Source: JAJFFW01 sp038531315
GTDB lineage: Bacteria; Pseudomonadota; Alphaproteobacteria; Caulobacterales; Parvularculaceae
Reading direction: 5' to 3'
Assembly: GCA_038531315.1 (NCBI GenBank)
Contig: JBCBBT010000012.1
Location: forward strand, 1 to 62,164
Length of the DNA stretch: 62,164 nt
Positions 42,155-51,316 of this stretch are shown here, one piece after another. The notes beneath the pieces are model-generated. The model was not told the DNA's origin, ran no database searches, and saw only the letters and a program-made list of their open reading frames with translations. How positions within the stretch are numbered: the first letter of the stretch is position 1; every line of letters starts with the position of its first letter. A program made the translations under genes and the position numbers.

Positions 42155-43615
42155 GTGCAAGACGATCTGGCGACATTGATCCGGCAGACCGCGCGACGGG
42201 TGCGCGCGCGTGATTTTGTATGGACTGTCGCCATCAGCACCGGCATCGCCGCGGCGACAGTGATCTTTTCACTGACGATCATGCGGATCGCGCCGCTCTG
42301 GCTGCCGCTGGTGACGCTCGCGGCGTTTTCGGCTGCGCTAGGCATCCGCTATCTTTTTTCCTCCGGCCGCGACTGGGCCCAGCCTGTTCAGCGGGCGGTC
42401 GACACGGAGTTAAGCGCTAGCGAATCTGAACTATCGAAGCTGAGATTACTGCAAGGCGTCGCCAACGCCCTGCCGGAGCCGCTTTTCATCCTTAATCGCA
42501 GCGGCGTGATCGAGGGCGCCAATCCGGCGGCAGAAAATTTTACTGGCCTGGAAGATCTTGAGGGGCGCCATCTGGCTGCTGCGTTGCGGGCGCCGGATGT
42601 GTACGAGGAAGCTGAAAAAATTATTGGCGGCGCGCCGGCGCACGCGGTGGATTTTGAAACCCACGGCGACGTCGCGCGCTCATGCCGGGCGTTCGTCGCG
42701 CCTCTTGACGGCGTTGACGACAAGAAACGGGTGCTTGTCTTCATCAGAGATTTAACAAGCGAACGGCGCGTCGATCAGATGCGTGCTGATTTTATTGCAT
42801 CCGCCAGTCATGAATTGCGCACGCCGCTCGCCTCGCTCATCGGCTTTATTGAGACCCTGCGGGGCCATGCCAAAGACGATGTTAACGCGCGCGAGAAGTT
42901 TCTCAAAATCATGCATAGCCAGGCGCAACGCATGCAGCGCCTTGTCGCCGACCTAATGTCGCTCTCGCGCATCGAGCTTAACGAACATGTGCCGCCAAGC
43001 GGCCGCGTTGACTTGCGTGAGGTCGCCGAGGACGTGATCGAAGGCGTCGCCCCGCTGCTTGATCAATCAGAGGCCATTGTCGATTTTGAAAATATAACCG
43101 ATACGATGGCCTGCATCGGCGGCGATCGCGACGAAATCGTGCAAGCGGTTCAGAACCTCATCGACAACGCGCTGAAATATGGCGGCGAGCCGGCGATGGT
43201 CAAAGTCAGGGTCGGGCGGGGCAACGCCCCTAGTCTGTCCACCGACGACGGCCTTGCTCATCGCGCCGGCGACGGTCCGGCGCAGATCGCGGCGCGCCAG
43301 TCGCTTGAGGCCGACAACCTTGTTTATGTTCAAATCCAGGACTTTGGACCGGGCATTGAGCGTGCAAATCTGCCGCGACTGACTGAGCGTTTTTATCGCG
43401 TCAATATTGAGCGCAGCCGCAAACGCGGCGGCACGGGCCTTGGCCTTGCAATCGTCAAGCACATCGTCAACCGACATCGCGGCGGGCTTTACATAGAAAG
43501 TCGTCTCGCCGCAGGCTCCGCATTCACCTGTTATTTTCCGAGTATCGACTGCGACAGCGGCGTCGGCTGCGCGCCTGGTTGCAGCGACGAGGACAGCCCC
43601 CGGCCGCCCGCTTGA
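42155..43615 (+). CDS. phoR: Phosphate-regulon sensor histidine kinase PhoR
   Basis: 486 residues from a GTG with AAAGGAA upstream. Two N-terminal helices (about 22-66), a PAS domain (about 100-200), the HisKA motif ASASHELRTPLASLIGF with phospho-accepting His219, and the HATPase N, G1 and G2 boxes (NLIDNALKYG, QDFGPGIE, GGTGLGLAIVKH). A 25-residue loop rich in Gly and Asp lies between N and G1 boxes. The last 20 residues are Cys-rich (CDSGVGCAPGC), which is unusual. It senses phosphate with PhoU and signals to PhoB. Confidence 0.9.
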   Translation: MQDDLATLIRQTARRVRARDFVWTVAISTGIAAATVIFSLTIMRIAPLWLPLVTLAAFSAALGIRYLFSSGRDWAQPVQRAVDTELSASESELSKLRLLQGVANALPEPLFILNRSGVIEGANPAAENFTGLEDLEGRHLAAALRAPDVYEEAEKIIGGAPAHAVDFETHGDVARSCRAFVAPLDGVDDKKRVLVFIRDLTSERRVDQMRADFIASASHELRTPLASLIGFIETLRGHAKDDVNAREKFLKIMHSQAQRMQRLVADLMSLSRIELNEHVPPSGRVDLREVAEDVIEGVAPLLDQSEAIVDFENITDTMACIGGDRDEIVQAVQNLIDNALKYGGEPAMVKVRVGRGNAPSLSTDDGLAHRAGDGPAQIAARQSLEADNLVYVQIQDFGPGIERANLPRLTERFYRVNIERSRKRGGTGLGLAIVKHIVNRHRGGLYIESRLAAGSAFTCYFPSIDCDSGVGCAPGCSDEDSPRPPA

Positions 43616-43674
43616 CCCAAGCGCCCCGCGCAGCGCACCCTATGGTGCCGCTTTTCGAAAAGGCCGACAAGAAT

Positions 43675-43692
43675 GTGTCATAAAATGTCGGC
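43675..43692 (+). promoter_or_regulatory. Pho-box-like sequence upstream of phoU
   Basis: TGTCAT at 43676-43681 and TGTCGG at 43686-43691 flank an A-rich spacer, reminiscent of the PhoB direct repeat CTGTCAT-N4-CTGTCAY. The period is 10 rather than 11 bases, so the match is imperfect. It lies 45 bases before phoU. Confidence 0.35.
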
Positions 43693-43736
43693 ATTAGAGC
43701 GCTTTCGAAACAATGCAAAAGTAGAAAAGCGCCCTT

Positions 43737-44486
43737 ATGGCCAAACCCGTCATGCAGCCTGACAGTCAGGACGCGCGCCCCCTTGATATTGAACTGTCGC
43801 AAATGGCTGCGCTCGTTGAAAAGCAATTGGCGGCCGCAATCGAAGCGTTTGAACGCCGGGATGTTGCGAGTGCTGAAACCATCGTAGATGCCGACAAGCG
43901 GATCGACGATGCGCACGCCGTGATCGAACAGAAAGTGATGAACGCGCTCGCCAGCGTTGGCGATCACCCGCGCGAGTTGCGCGAGATTATCATGACCATG
44001 AAAGTCTCCGGCGAGCTGGAGCGGGTCGGCGATCTCGCCAAGAACGTCGCCAAGCGCACGCTTGTCGTCAGCCGCGAAGCCTATGCGCGCCCGTCGATGG
44101 GCGTGACGCGAATGGGCAGGGCGGCGCTGCGTCAGTTCTCCGACATGTTGAACGCGTTTCACGGCAAGAATCTTGAAGCTGCTGTCGTCGTCTGGGGCGG
44201 CGACGATGAAATCGACGAACTCTACAATTCTGTCTTTCAGGAAATCATCCTCGACATGATGGAAGACGCAGCGCGCATCAACGCTTGCACCCACCTTGTT
44301 TTTATCGCGAAGAACTTTGAACGCGTCGGCGACCATGCGACGAACATCGCCGAGGCGCTTCATTTTTGTCTAACCGGCACGCCCCTGGCCCTCGATCGCC
44401 CGAAAGGCGATGAAACATCGACGACTGCCGTGACGCCGCGCGATCGCACGGGCAGCGGTCTTGACGCTGACGAGGGTGAGGATTAG
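43737..44486 (+). CDS. phoU: Phosphate-signalling protein PhoU
   Basis: 249 residues, two PhoU three-helix repeats. The metal-binding segments ETIVDADKRIDDAHAVIEQK and GGDDEIDELYNSVFQEIILD, and MKVSGELERVGDLAKNVAKR with CTHLVFIAKNFERVGDHATN, are textbook. PhoU links PhoR to the phosphate transporter and keeps the Pho regulon off. Here phoU follows phoR directly; the pstSCAB genes that often lie between them are missing. A charged C-terminal tail follows residue 220. Confidence 0.95.
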   Translation: MAKPVMQPDSQDARPLDIELSQMAALVEKQLAAAIEAFERRDVASAETIVDADKRIDDAHAVIEQKVMNALASVGDHPRELREIIMTMKVSGELERVGDLAKNVAKRTLVVSREAYARPSMGVTRMGRAALRQFSDMLNAFHGKNLEAAVVVWGGDDEIDELYNSVFQEIILDMMEDAARINACTHLVFIAKNFERVGDHATNIAEALHFCLTGTPLALDRPKGDETSTTAVTPRDRTGSGLDADEGED

Positions 44487-44531
44487 GCGTTCGCTCAACC
44501 TCAGGCGACGACCGCACAAGGGTGACGGATA

Positions 44532-45218
44532 GTGGCGAAAACGCGTGTTTTGATTGTTGAAGACGAAGAGGCGCTGGCGACGCTCCTTGAGTACAATCTG
44601 TCGAAAGAAGGCTTCAGCGCCGCGGTCGCCCATGACGGCGATGAGGCCCTTCTTAAAATCGAAGATTCGCCGCCTGATCTTGTGATCCTCGACTGGATGC
44701 TGCCGAATATCTCAGGCATTGAAATCTGCCGCCGGCTGCGCTCAAAGCCGGAAACCCGCAACATCCCCGTTATTATGCTAACCGCGCGCTCGGAAGAAGC
44801 CGACCGCATCCGGGGACTTGAGACGGGTGCGGATGATTATCTCACCAAGCCGTTTTCAACCGATGAACTAATCGCGCGCATTCGCGCCGTGTTGCGCCGA
44901 ATTCGTCCGGGTCTAGTGACAGATGTCGCAAGCCATGGCGATATTCGTATTGACCGCACGGCCCATCGCGTTTGGCGTGACGAAAAAGAAATTCATCTGG
45001 GGCCGACCGAATTCAGACTTCTCGATCATCTGATCGAGCATCCGGGACGGGTGTTTTCACGTGAGCAATTGCTGAATGCGGTTTGGGGTTCGGATGTTTT
45101 TGTCGAGGTTCGAACCGTCGATGTTCATATTGGCCGTTTGCGCAAGGCGCTCAACAAATTCAATCAGGGCGATCCTATTCGCACGGTGCGCTCGGCCGGC
45201 TATTCTCTTGATGCATGA
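44532..45218 (+). CDS. phoB: Phosphate-regulon response regulator PhoB
   Basis: 228 residues from a GTG with AAGGGTGA upstream. The receiver has the acidic pair (VEDEE), Asp54 (VILDWMLPN), and Lys in LTKPFST. The OmpR-type winged helix ends VWGSDVFVEVRTVDVHIGRL and SAGYSLDA. It is the activator partner of PhoR. It ends the phoR-phoU-phoB block; a strong terminator follows at once. Confidence 0.95.
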   Translation: MAKTRVLIVEDEEALATLLEYNLSKEGFSAAVAHDGDEALLKIEDSPPDLVILDWMLPNISGIEICRRLRSKPETRNIPVIMLTARSEEADRIRGLETGADDYLTKPFSTDELIARIRAVLRRIRPGLVTDVASHGDIRIDRTAHRVWRDEKEIHLGPTEFRLLDHLIEHPGRVFSREQLLNAVWGSDVFVEVRTVDVHIGRLRKALNKFNQGDPIRTVRSAGYSLDA

Positions 45219-45252
45219 CAAAAGCCCCGGCCGATTGACCGGGGCTTTGTGG
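45219..45252 (+). terminator. Rho-independent terminator after phoB
   Basis: AAAGCCCCGG (45221-45230) and CCGGGGCTTT (45239-45248) form a 10-bp stem with an eight-base loop directly after the phoB stop. Confidence 0.8.
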
Positions 45253-45298
45253 CAAATGCGCTTCTTCGAACCAAAGGCGGTAAATGCTGGCCTTTGGC

Positions 45299-45814
45299 TT
45301 AACCGGCGGCGCGTTTTTTCGGTTGCGACATCACGCCAATGCGCGGCGCTTCCGGGCGACGTTCTGGCTTGCGATGGGACGGTTGAAACGCGAGGCGAGC
45401 GTGATACGCGCAGTAGGATTTTCCCGTTGAGGTGGATTGTCCGCAAAAATGAAAATCATCCGTGGCAGGATCGCCCACCGGCCATTTGCACATATTGTTT
45501 TTCAGCGTGGCGACAGTCGTTAGGTCGCCATTCGCGGACACCAGGGGCGCAGAGAAGGCGGGTTCGGTAATAATCGGTTTCGCGTCCACCGGATCAACTT
45601 CGACAGGCGGCTTTTCCGGCGCGCCGGTTTCCTGAAAGCTGCGCCCGCGCTGCGGCTTGGCCGGCGTTGCTCGTCCCGAAAGGCCGAGGCGATGCACCTT
45701 GCCGATAACGGCGTTACGGGTCACGCCGCCCATTTTCCCGGCGATCTGGCTCGCCGACAGACCTTCGGCCCAGAGTTTTTTCAGGAGTTCAACTCTTTCA
45801 TCATCCCACGCCAT
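45299..45814 (-). CDS. gcrA: Cell-cycle regulator GcrA
   Basis: 171 residues from the ATG at 45814, with AAGGAGAGG just upstream. GcrA is the alphaproteobacterial cell-cycle factor that binds sigma70 RNA polymerase and CcrM-methylated GANTC promoters. MAWDDERVELLKKLWAEGLS and ASQIAGKMGGVTRNAVIGKV form the N-terminal helix-turn-helix. The C-terminal CKWPVGDP and FHFCGQSTSTGKSYCAYHAR segments are the conserved sigma-interacting module. The Pro-rich linker between them is typical. Confidence 0.96.
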   Translation of the reverse strand: MAWDDERVELLKKLWAEGLSASQIAGKMGGVTRNAVIGKVHRLGLSGRATPAKPQRGRSFQETGAPEKPPVEVDPVDAKPIITEPAFSAPLVSANGDLTTVATLKNNMCKWPVGDPATDDFHFCGQSTSTGKSYCAYHARLAFQPSHRKPERRPEAPRIGVMSQPKKRAAG

Positions 45815-46122
45815 GACCGCCTCTCCTTGTTGAAATCTTTTTGCCCCGCAGCGCCGCCCCGGTCGCTTTTTTCGGGAATGGTGTATTGACAATATATAGC
45901 GGGTCAGTCTTTGGCCCACCTAAATATAGTACATTGGCGAACTAAAAATACAACATGGCGCCGCGTTAAAGTTTTGCACACTAGATTTAGTAGCTGCGCG
46001 TCCTGGAATTTCGATTGTTTTGCCGCAGTGCAGCACAGCGCAATCCGCCCTACCGTTCAGGTCTGCCGACTTGACGGCCTGCGGCCTCGCCGGCACACGG
46101 GGCGCGCAGAAAGGATTTCGCG

Positions 46123-46992
46123 ATGGACGGCTCGCCCGACACCCAAATAAGCGCGCCGACAGCGGCGATCAGGGGAAAAGCCGCCGCCGGCTTTGGAGAG
46201 CGCCGGTTTGGCGCTGTGAACTGGCTCGGTCTGCGCACTCTTTACGTCAAGGAAGTGCGCCGGTTCATGAAGGTCGTCTTCCAAACCGTTTTGGCGCCGG
46301 TCATCTCGACCTTACTCTTTCTCATCGTCTTCATGCAGGCTTTTGGGCGCGCCGGCACGTTCGTCAATGGTGTTCCGTATATTGAGTTTCTGGCGCCGGG
46401 GCTTGTCATGCTGGCGATTTTGACAAATTCGTTTGCGAATTCTTCCTCATCGCTGATTATCGGCAAGGTGCAAGGCTCGATTGTCGATATGCTGATGCCG
46501 CCGCTTTCCGCATCCGAACTAACCGTCGCGCTCGTCGGCGGGGCGGCGACGCGCGGATTGCTGGTGGGTTTTGTAACCGCGGTCACGAGCGCCGTGTTCA
46601 TGGCGTTCTCGCAGACGCCCATGGGGCTCGCGCAACCACTCGCTGCATTTTATTTCGGGCTTTCAGCGGCGTTGATGTTGTCAATGCTCGGCGTGCTCGG
46701 AGGCATGTGGGCCGAAAAGTTTGACGAACTCGCCATGATCACCAATTTTGTGATCACGCCGCTGACTTTTTTGTCGGGAACGTTTTACGCGATTAATGGC
46801 CTGCCGGAGCCTTTTTTGACAATTTCGAAATTCAACCCTGTCTTTTATCTGATCGACGGATTTCGCTTCGGCTTTACCGGTGTTGCAGAAGCCTCCATCG
46901 CGGTGGGCGTCATCATTACGCTTGTTCTCAATAGCCTCCTTGCGGTCACCTGCCTTCGTCTGATGAGGGCCGGATATAAACTGAAGAGTTGA
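46123..46992 (+). CDS. ABC-2 type permease (YadH/NodJ-like)
   Basis: 289 residues with six membrane helices. FMKVVFQTVLAPVISTLLFL and ITPLTFLSGTFYAINGLP are signatures of the YadH/NodJ export permeases. No ATPase gene lies next to it, so its partner must be elsewhere. The first 35 residues are hydrophilic. AAAGGA precedes the ATG. The hslO gene begins three bases after its stop, so they share a transcript. Confidence 0.88.
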   Translation: MDGSPDTQISAPTAAIRGKAAAGFGERRFGAVNWLGLRTLYVKEVRRFMKVVFQTVLAPVISTLLFLIVFMQAFGRAGTFVNGVPYIEFLAPGLVMLAILTNSFANSSSSLIIGKVQGSIVDMLMPPLSASELTVALVGGAATRGLLVGFVTAVTSAVFMAFSQTPMGLAQPLAAFYFGLSAALMLSMLGVLGGMWAEKFDELAMITNFVITPLTFLSGTFYAINGLPEPFLTISKFNPVFYLIDGFRFGFTGVAEASIAVGVIITLVLNSLLAVTCLRLMRAGYKLKS

Positions 46993-46995
46993 GCC

Positions 46996-47946
46996 ATGAC
47001 GACGTCTGCGACGCCGGCCGCATCACCCGCGGCCACGCAATCCGACAATTTCCTGTTGCCGTTTCAGGTCGGCGAGACGGCGATCAGGGGACGGATCGTC
47101 AAACTCGGCGCCGCGATCGATCAGATTTTGGCGCGCCACCCGTTTGAAGATCCCATCAAGGTTCTGGTGGGCGAAGCGGCTGCGCTTGTCGCCATGATGG
47201 GATCGTCGTTGAAATTTGATGGCCGGCTAATCTTTCAGGCGCGCGGCGACGGCCCTGTCTCCATGCTGGTGTCTGACTATTCGGCGGGCGGCGCGCTGCG
47301 GGCGACTGCGAGCATCGGCGCCGATAAAGACTTTGATGGACAAGCGTCTTTCAGCGGCTTGATGGGCAAGGGCCATGTGGCGATCACCGTCGATCAGGGA
47401 CCCGATATGGAGCGCTATCAGGGCGTGACCCCGATTGAGGGCGACACACTGGGCGGCGCCGCAATTTCCTATTTCCAACAATCGGAACAAATCCCGACGG
47501 CGTTGAAGCTTTTCGTCGGCAAGCTCGCCGCGCCCGGTCATGGGGAGATGTGGCGCGCCGGCGGCATAATCGCTCAGTTTGTGCCCGGCGCGGGCGGCGA
47601 CCGCGAGCGCGGCGAAGCCGCGTTGAGAGACCTCGATGATCGTGACGCGTGGGACCGGGCCGCGGCGCTCCTTGAAACGACGCAAGCCGATGAGTTACTG
47701 GACCCCGGCCTTGCGGCTGAGGACGTTCTCTATCGTCTTTACCATGAAGACGGCGTGCGTGTGTTTGACCGCTCCCCGGTCGCGGCGCAGTGCTCATGTA
47801 CGCCGGACCGGATCACGGCGGTCCTGAAGCAATATTCGAAAGATGACCTTCGCGATATGGTTGAAGACGGGACGATTTCCGTCTCCTGTGAGTTTTGCCG
47901 CACCGACTACCGGTTTCAGCCTGACGGCGCGCCGCTGACGGTGTAA
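46996..47946 (+). CDS. hslO: Redox-regulated chaperone Hsp33
   Basis: 316 residues. Hsp33 is activated when oxidation releases zinc from four cysteines. They are present as CSCTPDRI and CEFCRTDY near the C-terminus. The N-terminal substrate domain has IVKLGAAIDQILARHPFEDP and the middle GDTLGGAAISYFQQSEQIPT. Full length. It lies three bases after the permease. Confidence 0.95.
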   Translation: MTTSATPAASPAATQSDNFLLPFQVGETAIRGRIVKLGAAIDQILARHPFEDPIKVLVGEAAALVAMMGSSLKFDGRLIFQARGDGPVSMLVSDYSAGGALRATASIGADKDFDGQASFSGLMGKGHVAITVDQGPDMERYQGVTPIEGDTLGGAAISYFQQSEQIPTALKLFVGKLAAPGHGEMWRAGGIIAQFVPGAGGDRERGEAALRDLDDRDAWDRAAALLETTQADELLDPGLAAEDVLYRLYHEDGVRVFDRSPVAAQCSCTPDRITAVLKQYSKDDLRDMVEDGTISVSCEFCRTDYRFQPDGAPLTV

Positions 47947-47986
47947 TCTGCCGGCTGCGATGCGCGCTGCGACACGCGGGGAAAAC

Positions 47987-48772
47987 ATGAAAAAGAAAAC
48001 ATACGAAGCCGAGTTGGCGGAGCTGGAGCTGGAACTTGCGAAACTCCAGGAAACCGTACAACGCACCGGCATGAAGGTGGCGATCCTTTTCGAAGGCCGC
48101 GATGCGGCGGGCAAAGGCGGCCTGATAAAAACCATCCTGCGTCGGATGAACGCGCGCGTCTGGCGCGTGGTTGCGTTACCCAAGCCATCCGACCGGGAAC
48201 GGTCGCAATGGTATTTTCAGCGCTATGTCGCGCATCTGCCGGCGGCGGGGGAAATCGTTCTCTTCGATCGCTCCTGGTATAACCGCGCCGTTGTTGAGCC
48301 GGTGATGGGGTTTTGTACGAATGAAGAACATGAGGCCTTCATGCGGGAAGTCCCTGAATTTGAGCGCACGCTCGTCGACTCCGGCGTCATCCTTTTGAAG
48401 TATTGGATCCATGTGACGCCTGAAGAACAGGAAGAAAGATTTCAGGACCGCGCCAACGATCCCCGTAAGCGCTGGAAGTTGTCGCCGGTCGATCTTGAGG
48501 GGCGCAGCCGCTGGGTCGAATTCGCCCGCGCGCGCGACCGCATGTTCGATAAGACAAGCACGGCGTACGCGCCCTGGCTGGTGGTCGAAGGCACCGACAA
48601 ACGCAAGGGCCGCCTCAACTGCATTCACTCAATCCTTGAGCATGTGCCGTATGAATTTAAAAAATCCGCTTTCGAACCGATTAAGCTGCCGCCCAGGCAA
48701 ACAGCGAAACAGGCGGGCTATAAAGAACGGCCCCTGAGCGCGCTCAATCTTGTCGATGACCACTACGACTAG
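47987..48772 (+). CDS. ppk2: Polyphosphate kinase 2
   Basis: 261 residues from the ATG at 47987 with GGGGA upstream; the frame is open nine codons further. One-domain PPK2 transfers phosphate between polyphosphate and nucleotides. Walker A FEGRDAAGKGGLIKTI, the basic AKPS-like lid (ALPKPSDRERSQWYFQRYVA) and Walker B FDRSWYNRAVVEPVMGF are intact. The Pho genes 3 kb upstream make a role in phosphate storage plausible. It converges with the methyltransferase gene by four bases. Confidence 0.95.
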   Translation: MKKKTYEAELAELELELAKLQETVQRTGMKVAILFEGRDAAGKGGLIKTILRRMNARVWRVVALPKPSDRERSQWYFQRYVAHLPAAGEIVLFDRSWYNRAVVEPVMGFCTNEEHEAFMREVPEFERTLVDSGVILLKYWIHVTPEEQEERFQDRANDPRKRWKLSPVDLEGRSRWVEFARARDRMFDKTSTAYAPWLVVEGTDKRKGRLNCIHSILEHVPYEFKKSAFEPIKLPPRQTAKQAGYKERPLSALNLVDDHYD

Positions 48773-49656
48773 GGGCCTCGCGCAAATACCGCATTCTTGT
48801 CGTTGTTAAACACCGCCCCGTAGCCGGCGTCCTTAAAAAGCGCCGCAATCGCGCCGGCCTTACTCTCGTGGCTGGTCTCAACAATGGCGAGCAGCGGCGC
48901 CATCGCTGCCGGGGCCGCATCAAAGAAAGCGCGCAGCACGGCCTCTTCGGCGCCTTCAATATCGATTTTCATGGCGTCGATGCGCGGGAAATTCGTTTCC
49001 TGGCGGATCATATCGATGAGCGGCGCACCCTGGACGGTGTGGGCCCCGTCGGCGTCGAGCCGGCTCATCCCCCGATTTGAACGGTGCACCGAAAAGCTCA
49101 AGCGCGCGCGGGTCGCCGCCGCGGCGTAGGGCAGAATGACAAAGTCGTTTTCCGCGCCCGATGCTGCGACGTTAAACCCAAGACGGCGGCGCATTTCCGG
49201 ATCAGCTTCGACGCAGGCCGCATGGAATTTCAGGCCCGTCCGGGCTGCGACGGCGCGCGCAAACAAACTGTAAAGCCCGACATTGGCGCCAACATCCAGA
49301 AAGAAGAAGTCGGCCCCGCTCGAACGCTCGATTCGACTTTCGAGAATTGCCCTTTCTTCAGGGTCCCAATGGTCAGGGGTGATGTAAACGCGCTTCTCAC
49401 AGATATTGTCTTTCGGGTGGAGCCGTGCGGCCTGAGAGGAAAAGACCGGCACGTCAAAACACGCGCCGGCGCGTCCGCCGGCGAGCCCCAGCAATAAAGA
49501 GGCGAGCTTGCGTCCCGCGTAATTGTAAGGGAGGCGGTGCGTCAACCGCCGTATCGCTTCTTGTTGCGGGGTCGGGCGAAAGGCGCCGAACACGGCGTCT
49601 TCGCCGTCATCATCAGCAATGAGAGTTTCTGACTTGGCGCCGTCGGGGTCGATCAT
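48769..49656 (-). CDS. FkbM-family methyltransferase
   Basis: 295 residues. An AdoMet-dependent O-methyltransferase of the FkbM type: DFFFLDVGANVGLYSLFARA binds AdoMet, ACVEADPEMRRRLGFNVAAS is the acidic-loop strand and RIDAMKIDIEGAEEAVLRAF the FkbM signature. These enzymes methylate sugars of glycans or natural products. Its ATG overlaps the stop of the upstream glycosyltransferase by four bases, so a surface glycan is the likely substrate. Confidence 0.9.
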   Translation of the reverse strand: MIDPDGAKSETLIADDDGEDAVFGAFRPTPQQEAIRRLTHRLPYNYAGRKLASLLLGLAGGRAGACFDVPVFSSQAARLHPKDNICEKRVYITPDHWDPEERAILESRIERSSGADFFFLDVGANVGLYSLFARAVAARTGLKFHAACVEADPEMRRRLGFNVAASGAENDFVILPYAAAATRARLSFSVHRSNRGMSRLDADGAHTVQGAPLIDMIRQETNFPRIDAMKIDIEGAEEAVLRAFFDAAPAAMAPLLAIVETSHESKAGAIAALFKDAGYGAVFNNDKNAVFARGP

Positions 49657-50453
49657 ACGGAGCGTGCTTTTTCTTTTTCCGACAGAACGAGAATTTCATA
49701 GCGCTTCACATCGACCAGCCAACGGCGAAACGACGTCATCAGGGCGTAGGAAAAACCGTAAACGCCGCCTCTGAAAAATCCCTCGAGAAAATACCGCTGC
49801 AGAAAATAGACCGGCAGGCCAAAGAAGATTCTGAGAATAACGACAGATTTAGGACGCGGTTTGGCGGTTTTGGCGCGATCTGTACTATACTTATTCAGCT
49901 TACGCATCAGTTGATCGGCGTCCTCAACGGCGTAGTGAATGATCGGTTCTCTGACGCGGCCGACCGGCAGTCCGGGTGGAATTTTGAACTGATCCCAGAA
50001 GAGATCGGCCGGCATCCGAATGGCGCGTCTGTCGTAGAGCTTGGTGCGTTTTTGAAGTCCAAAACCGCGCCAGACGCCGCCGACGGGCGAGGCCACCGCC
50101 ATCGGTGTTTCGAAGACCTTCTCAGACGGCGCGCCGTCCTTGAAAAGCGCAGCGATTTCTGCAGCGAGCGCCGGCGTGACGATTTCATCAGCATCAAGAT
50201 CGAGGAGCCAGTCATGCGCGCAGGCGTCTTCAGCGATCCGTTTTTGAAATCCGTAGCCCGCCCACTCGTGTTCAATGATCCGGGCGCCGGCCGCGCGCGC
50301 TTTGTCGAGCGTGTCGTCGCTTGACCCTGAATCAATCACGACGACCTCCCTTGCGATTTGCAGGGCGGCTTCGACTGTCTCGCCGATCAGGCGCGACTCG
50401 TTTCGCGTTCTGATATAGGCGGAAACAGGCGGTCTCGAGGGCGGCGTTTTCAT
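49653..50453 (-). CDS. Family 2 glycosyltransferase (LPS-core type)
   Basis: 266 residues, GT-A fold. VSAYIRTRNESRLIGETVEA starts the domain. VVVIDSGSSDDTLDKA and the DxD motif in DWLLDLDADE (Asp86, Asp88) bind nucleotide-sugar and metal. It resembles WaaE/KdtX-type beta-glucosyltransferases. The C-terminal amphipathic segment (FRGGVYGFSYALMTSFRRWL) probably touches the membrane. It is coupled to the FkbM gene. Confidence 0.9.
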   Translation of the reverse strand: MKTPPSRPPVSAYIRTRNESRLIGETVEAALQIAREVVVIDSGSSDDTLDKARAAGARIIEHEWAGYGFQKRIAEDACAHDWLLDLDADEIVTPALAAEIAALFKDGAPSEKVFETPMAVASPVGGVWRGFGLQKRTKLYDRRAIRMPADLFWDQFKIPPGLPVGRVREPIIHYAVEDADQLMRKLNKYSTDRAKTAKPRPKSVVILRIFFGLPVYFLQRYFLEGFFRGGVYGFSYALMTSFRRWLVDVKRYEILVLSEKEKARSV

Positions 50454-50513
50454 CCCTTCGGCTTGTAGGGATGTCGTCAGCGGCGCGCAATCCGGCGGCT
50501 CATGGCAAAAAGA

Positions 50514-50545
50514 AAAGCGCCGCTCCGAGGAGCGGCGCTTTGTCT
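50514..50545 (-). terminator. Rho-independent terminator of the PEP-CTERM-type gene
   Basis: AAAGCGCCGCTCC (50514-50526) pairs with GGAGCGGCGCTTT (50529-50541). On the minus strand a T-rich tail follows the stem, 23 bases after the leftward sorted-protein stop. Confidence 0.85.
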
Positions 50546-50563
50546 AAATCAGTTTTTGACCGC

Positions 50564-51316
50564 TTAGGCGGCTTTGCGCTTTTTGCGGGATGCGAGGCGA
50601 AGCCCGGCGATCCCCGAGATCAAAAGCGGAATGGCGCCAGGCACCGGAATTTCAGCCGTCTGGAACACGATGTTGTCGATCGCGCCAGAGTTGGTGCCGA
50701 AGTCAAAGACTGCTGTCACAACGCCGGCGATCCCGCCGCCTGCTGCGATGAATGACGCGAAGAAGTTTTGCGTCAGCGGATCGCCGTCCGTGCCGACATT
50801 GTCGTTCTGATCGAGATCAAGGTCAGCGACGATCGAGCCCAGTTCCATGCCGTCAGCGCCGAGCAGCGTGACCGTCAAGGCGTCTTCGCCGGTGTCGATC
50901 GCGTCAAAGCCGATGAAGGTGACTGCCTCGTTGAACGTCAGTGTGATCACGCCGCCATTGCGGTTATCATCCGGCGCCGGCGAGCTGGCCGCGCCTTCCG
51001 AAATGATCAGAACGTTGCCGAGATCGACATTGTTTTCGCCGAGGATCAGGTCCCCTGAGCCGTCGACGCCCGTAACGCGCGTGAAGAGACCGCGAAGGTC
51101 GCCATCGCCGTTGGTGTCGTCGTTGGTGTCGAAGATGATGGCCTGATCTTCACCGGGCGCATTTGCGACAGTCGATACGGTTCCGAAAGAAAACGTGTTA
51201 ACAGCGTCGCCTTCGCCCAGCCCGAGAGCATCGAACGTCTCGACGACCGTGGTTGCAGATGCCGCGCCTGACATGACGGCGGCGGCTGCGACGAAAGAAA
51301 AAATAGATTTACGCAT
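50564..51316 (-). CDS. Exported PEP-CTERM/VPLPA-type sorted protein
   Basis: 250 residues from the ATG at 51316 with GGGGAAC upstream. A signal peptide is cut near GAASA. The middle is acidic and beta-rich (Asp/Asn/Gly turns such as DTNDDTNGDGDL) and resembles exported jelly-roll modules. The end VPGAIPLLISGIAGLRLASR followed by KKRKAA is a PEP-CTERM-like sorting signal: a Pro-containing motif, a membrane helix and a basic tail. An exosortase elsewhere should process it. It has its own terminator, so it is a single-gene unit. Confidence 0.82.
   Translation of the reverse strand: MRKSIFSFVAAAAVMSGAASATTVVETFDALGLGEGDAVNTFSFGTVSTVANAPGEDQAIIFDTNDDTNGDGDLRGLFTRVTGVDGSGDLILGENNVDLGNVLIISEGAASSPAPDDNRNGGVITLTFNEAVTFIGFDAIDTGEDALTVTLLGADGMELGSIVADLDLDQNDNVGTDGDPLTQNFFASFIAAGGGIAGVVTAVFDFGTNSGAIDNIVFQTAEIPVPGAIPLLISGIAGLRLASRKKRKAA

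Noticed and set aside
45886..45925. TTGACA followed by AT-rich sequence as a sigma70 promoter
   Set aside because: No well-placed -10 element on the plus strand; the distance to the ABC-2 permease gene is long.
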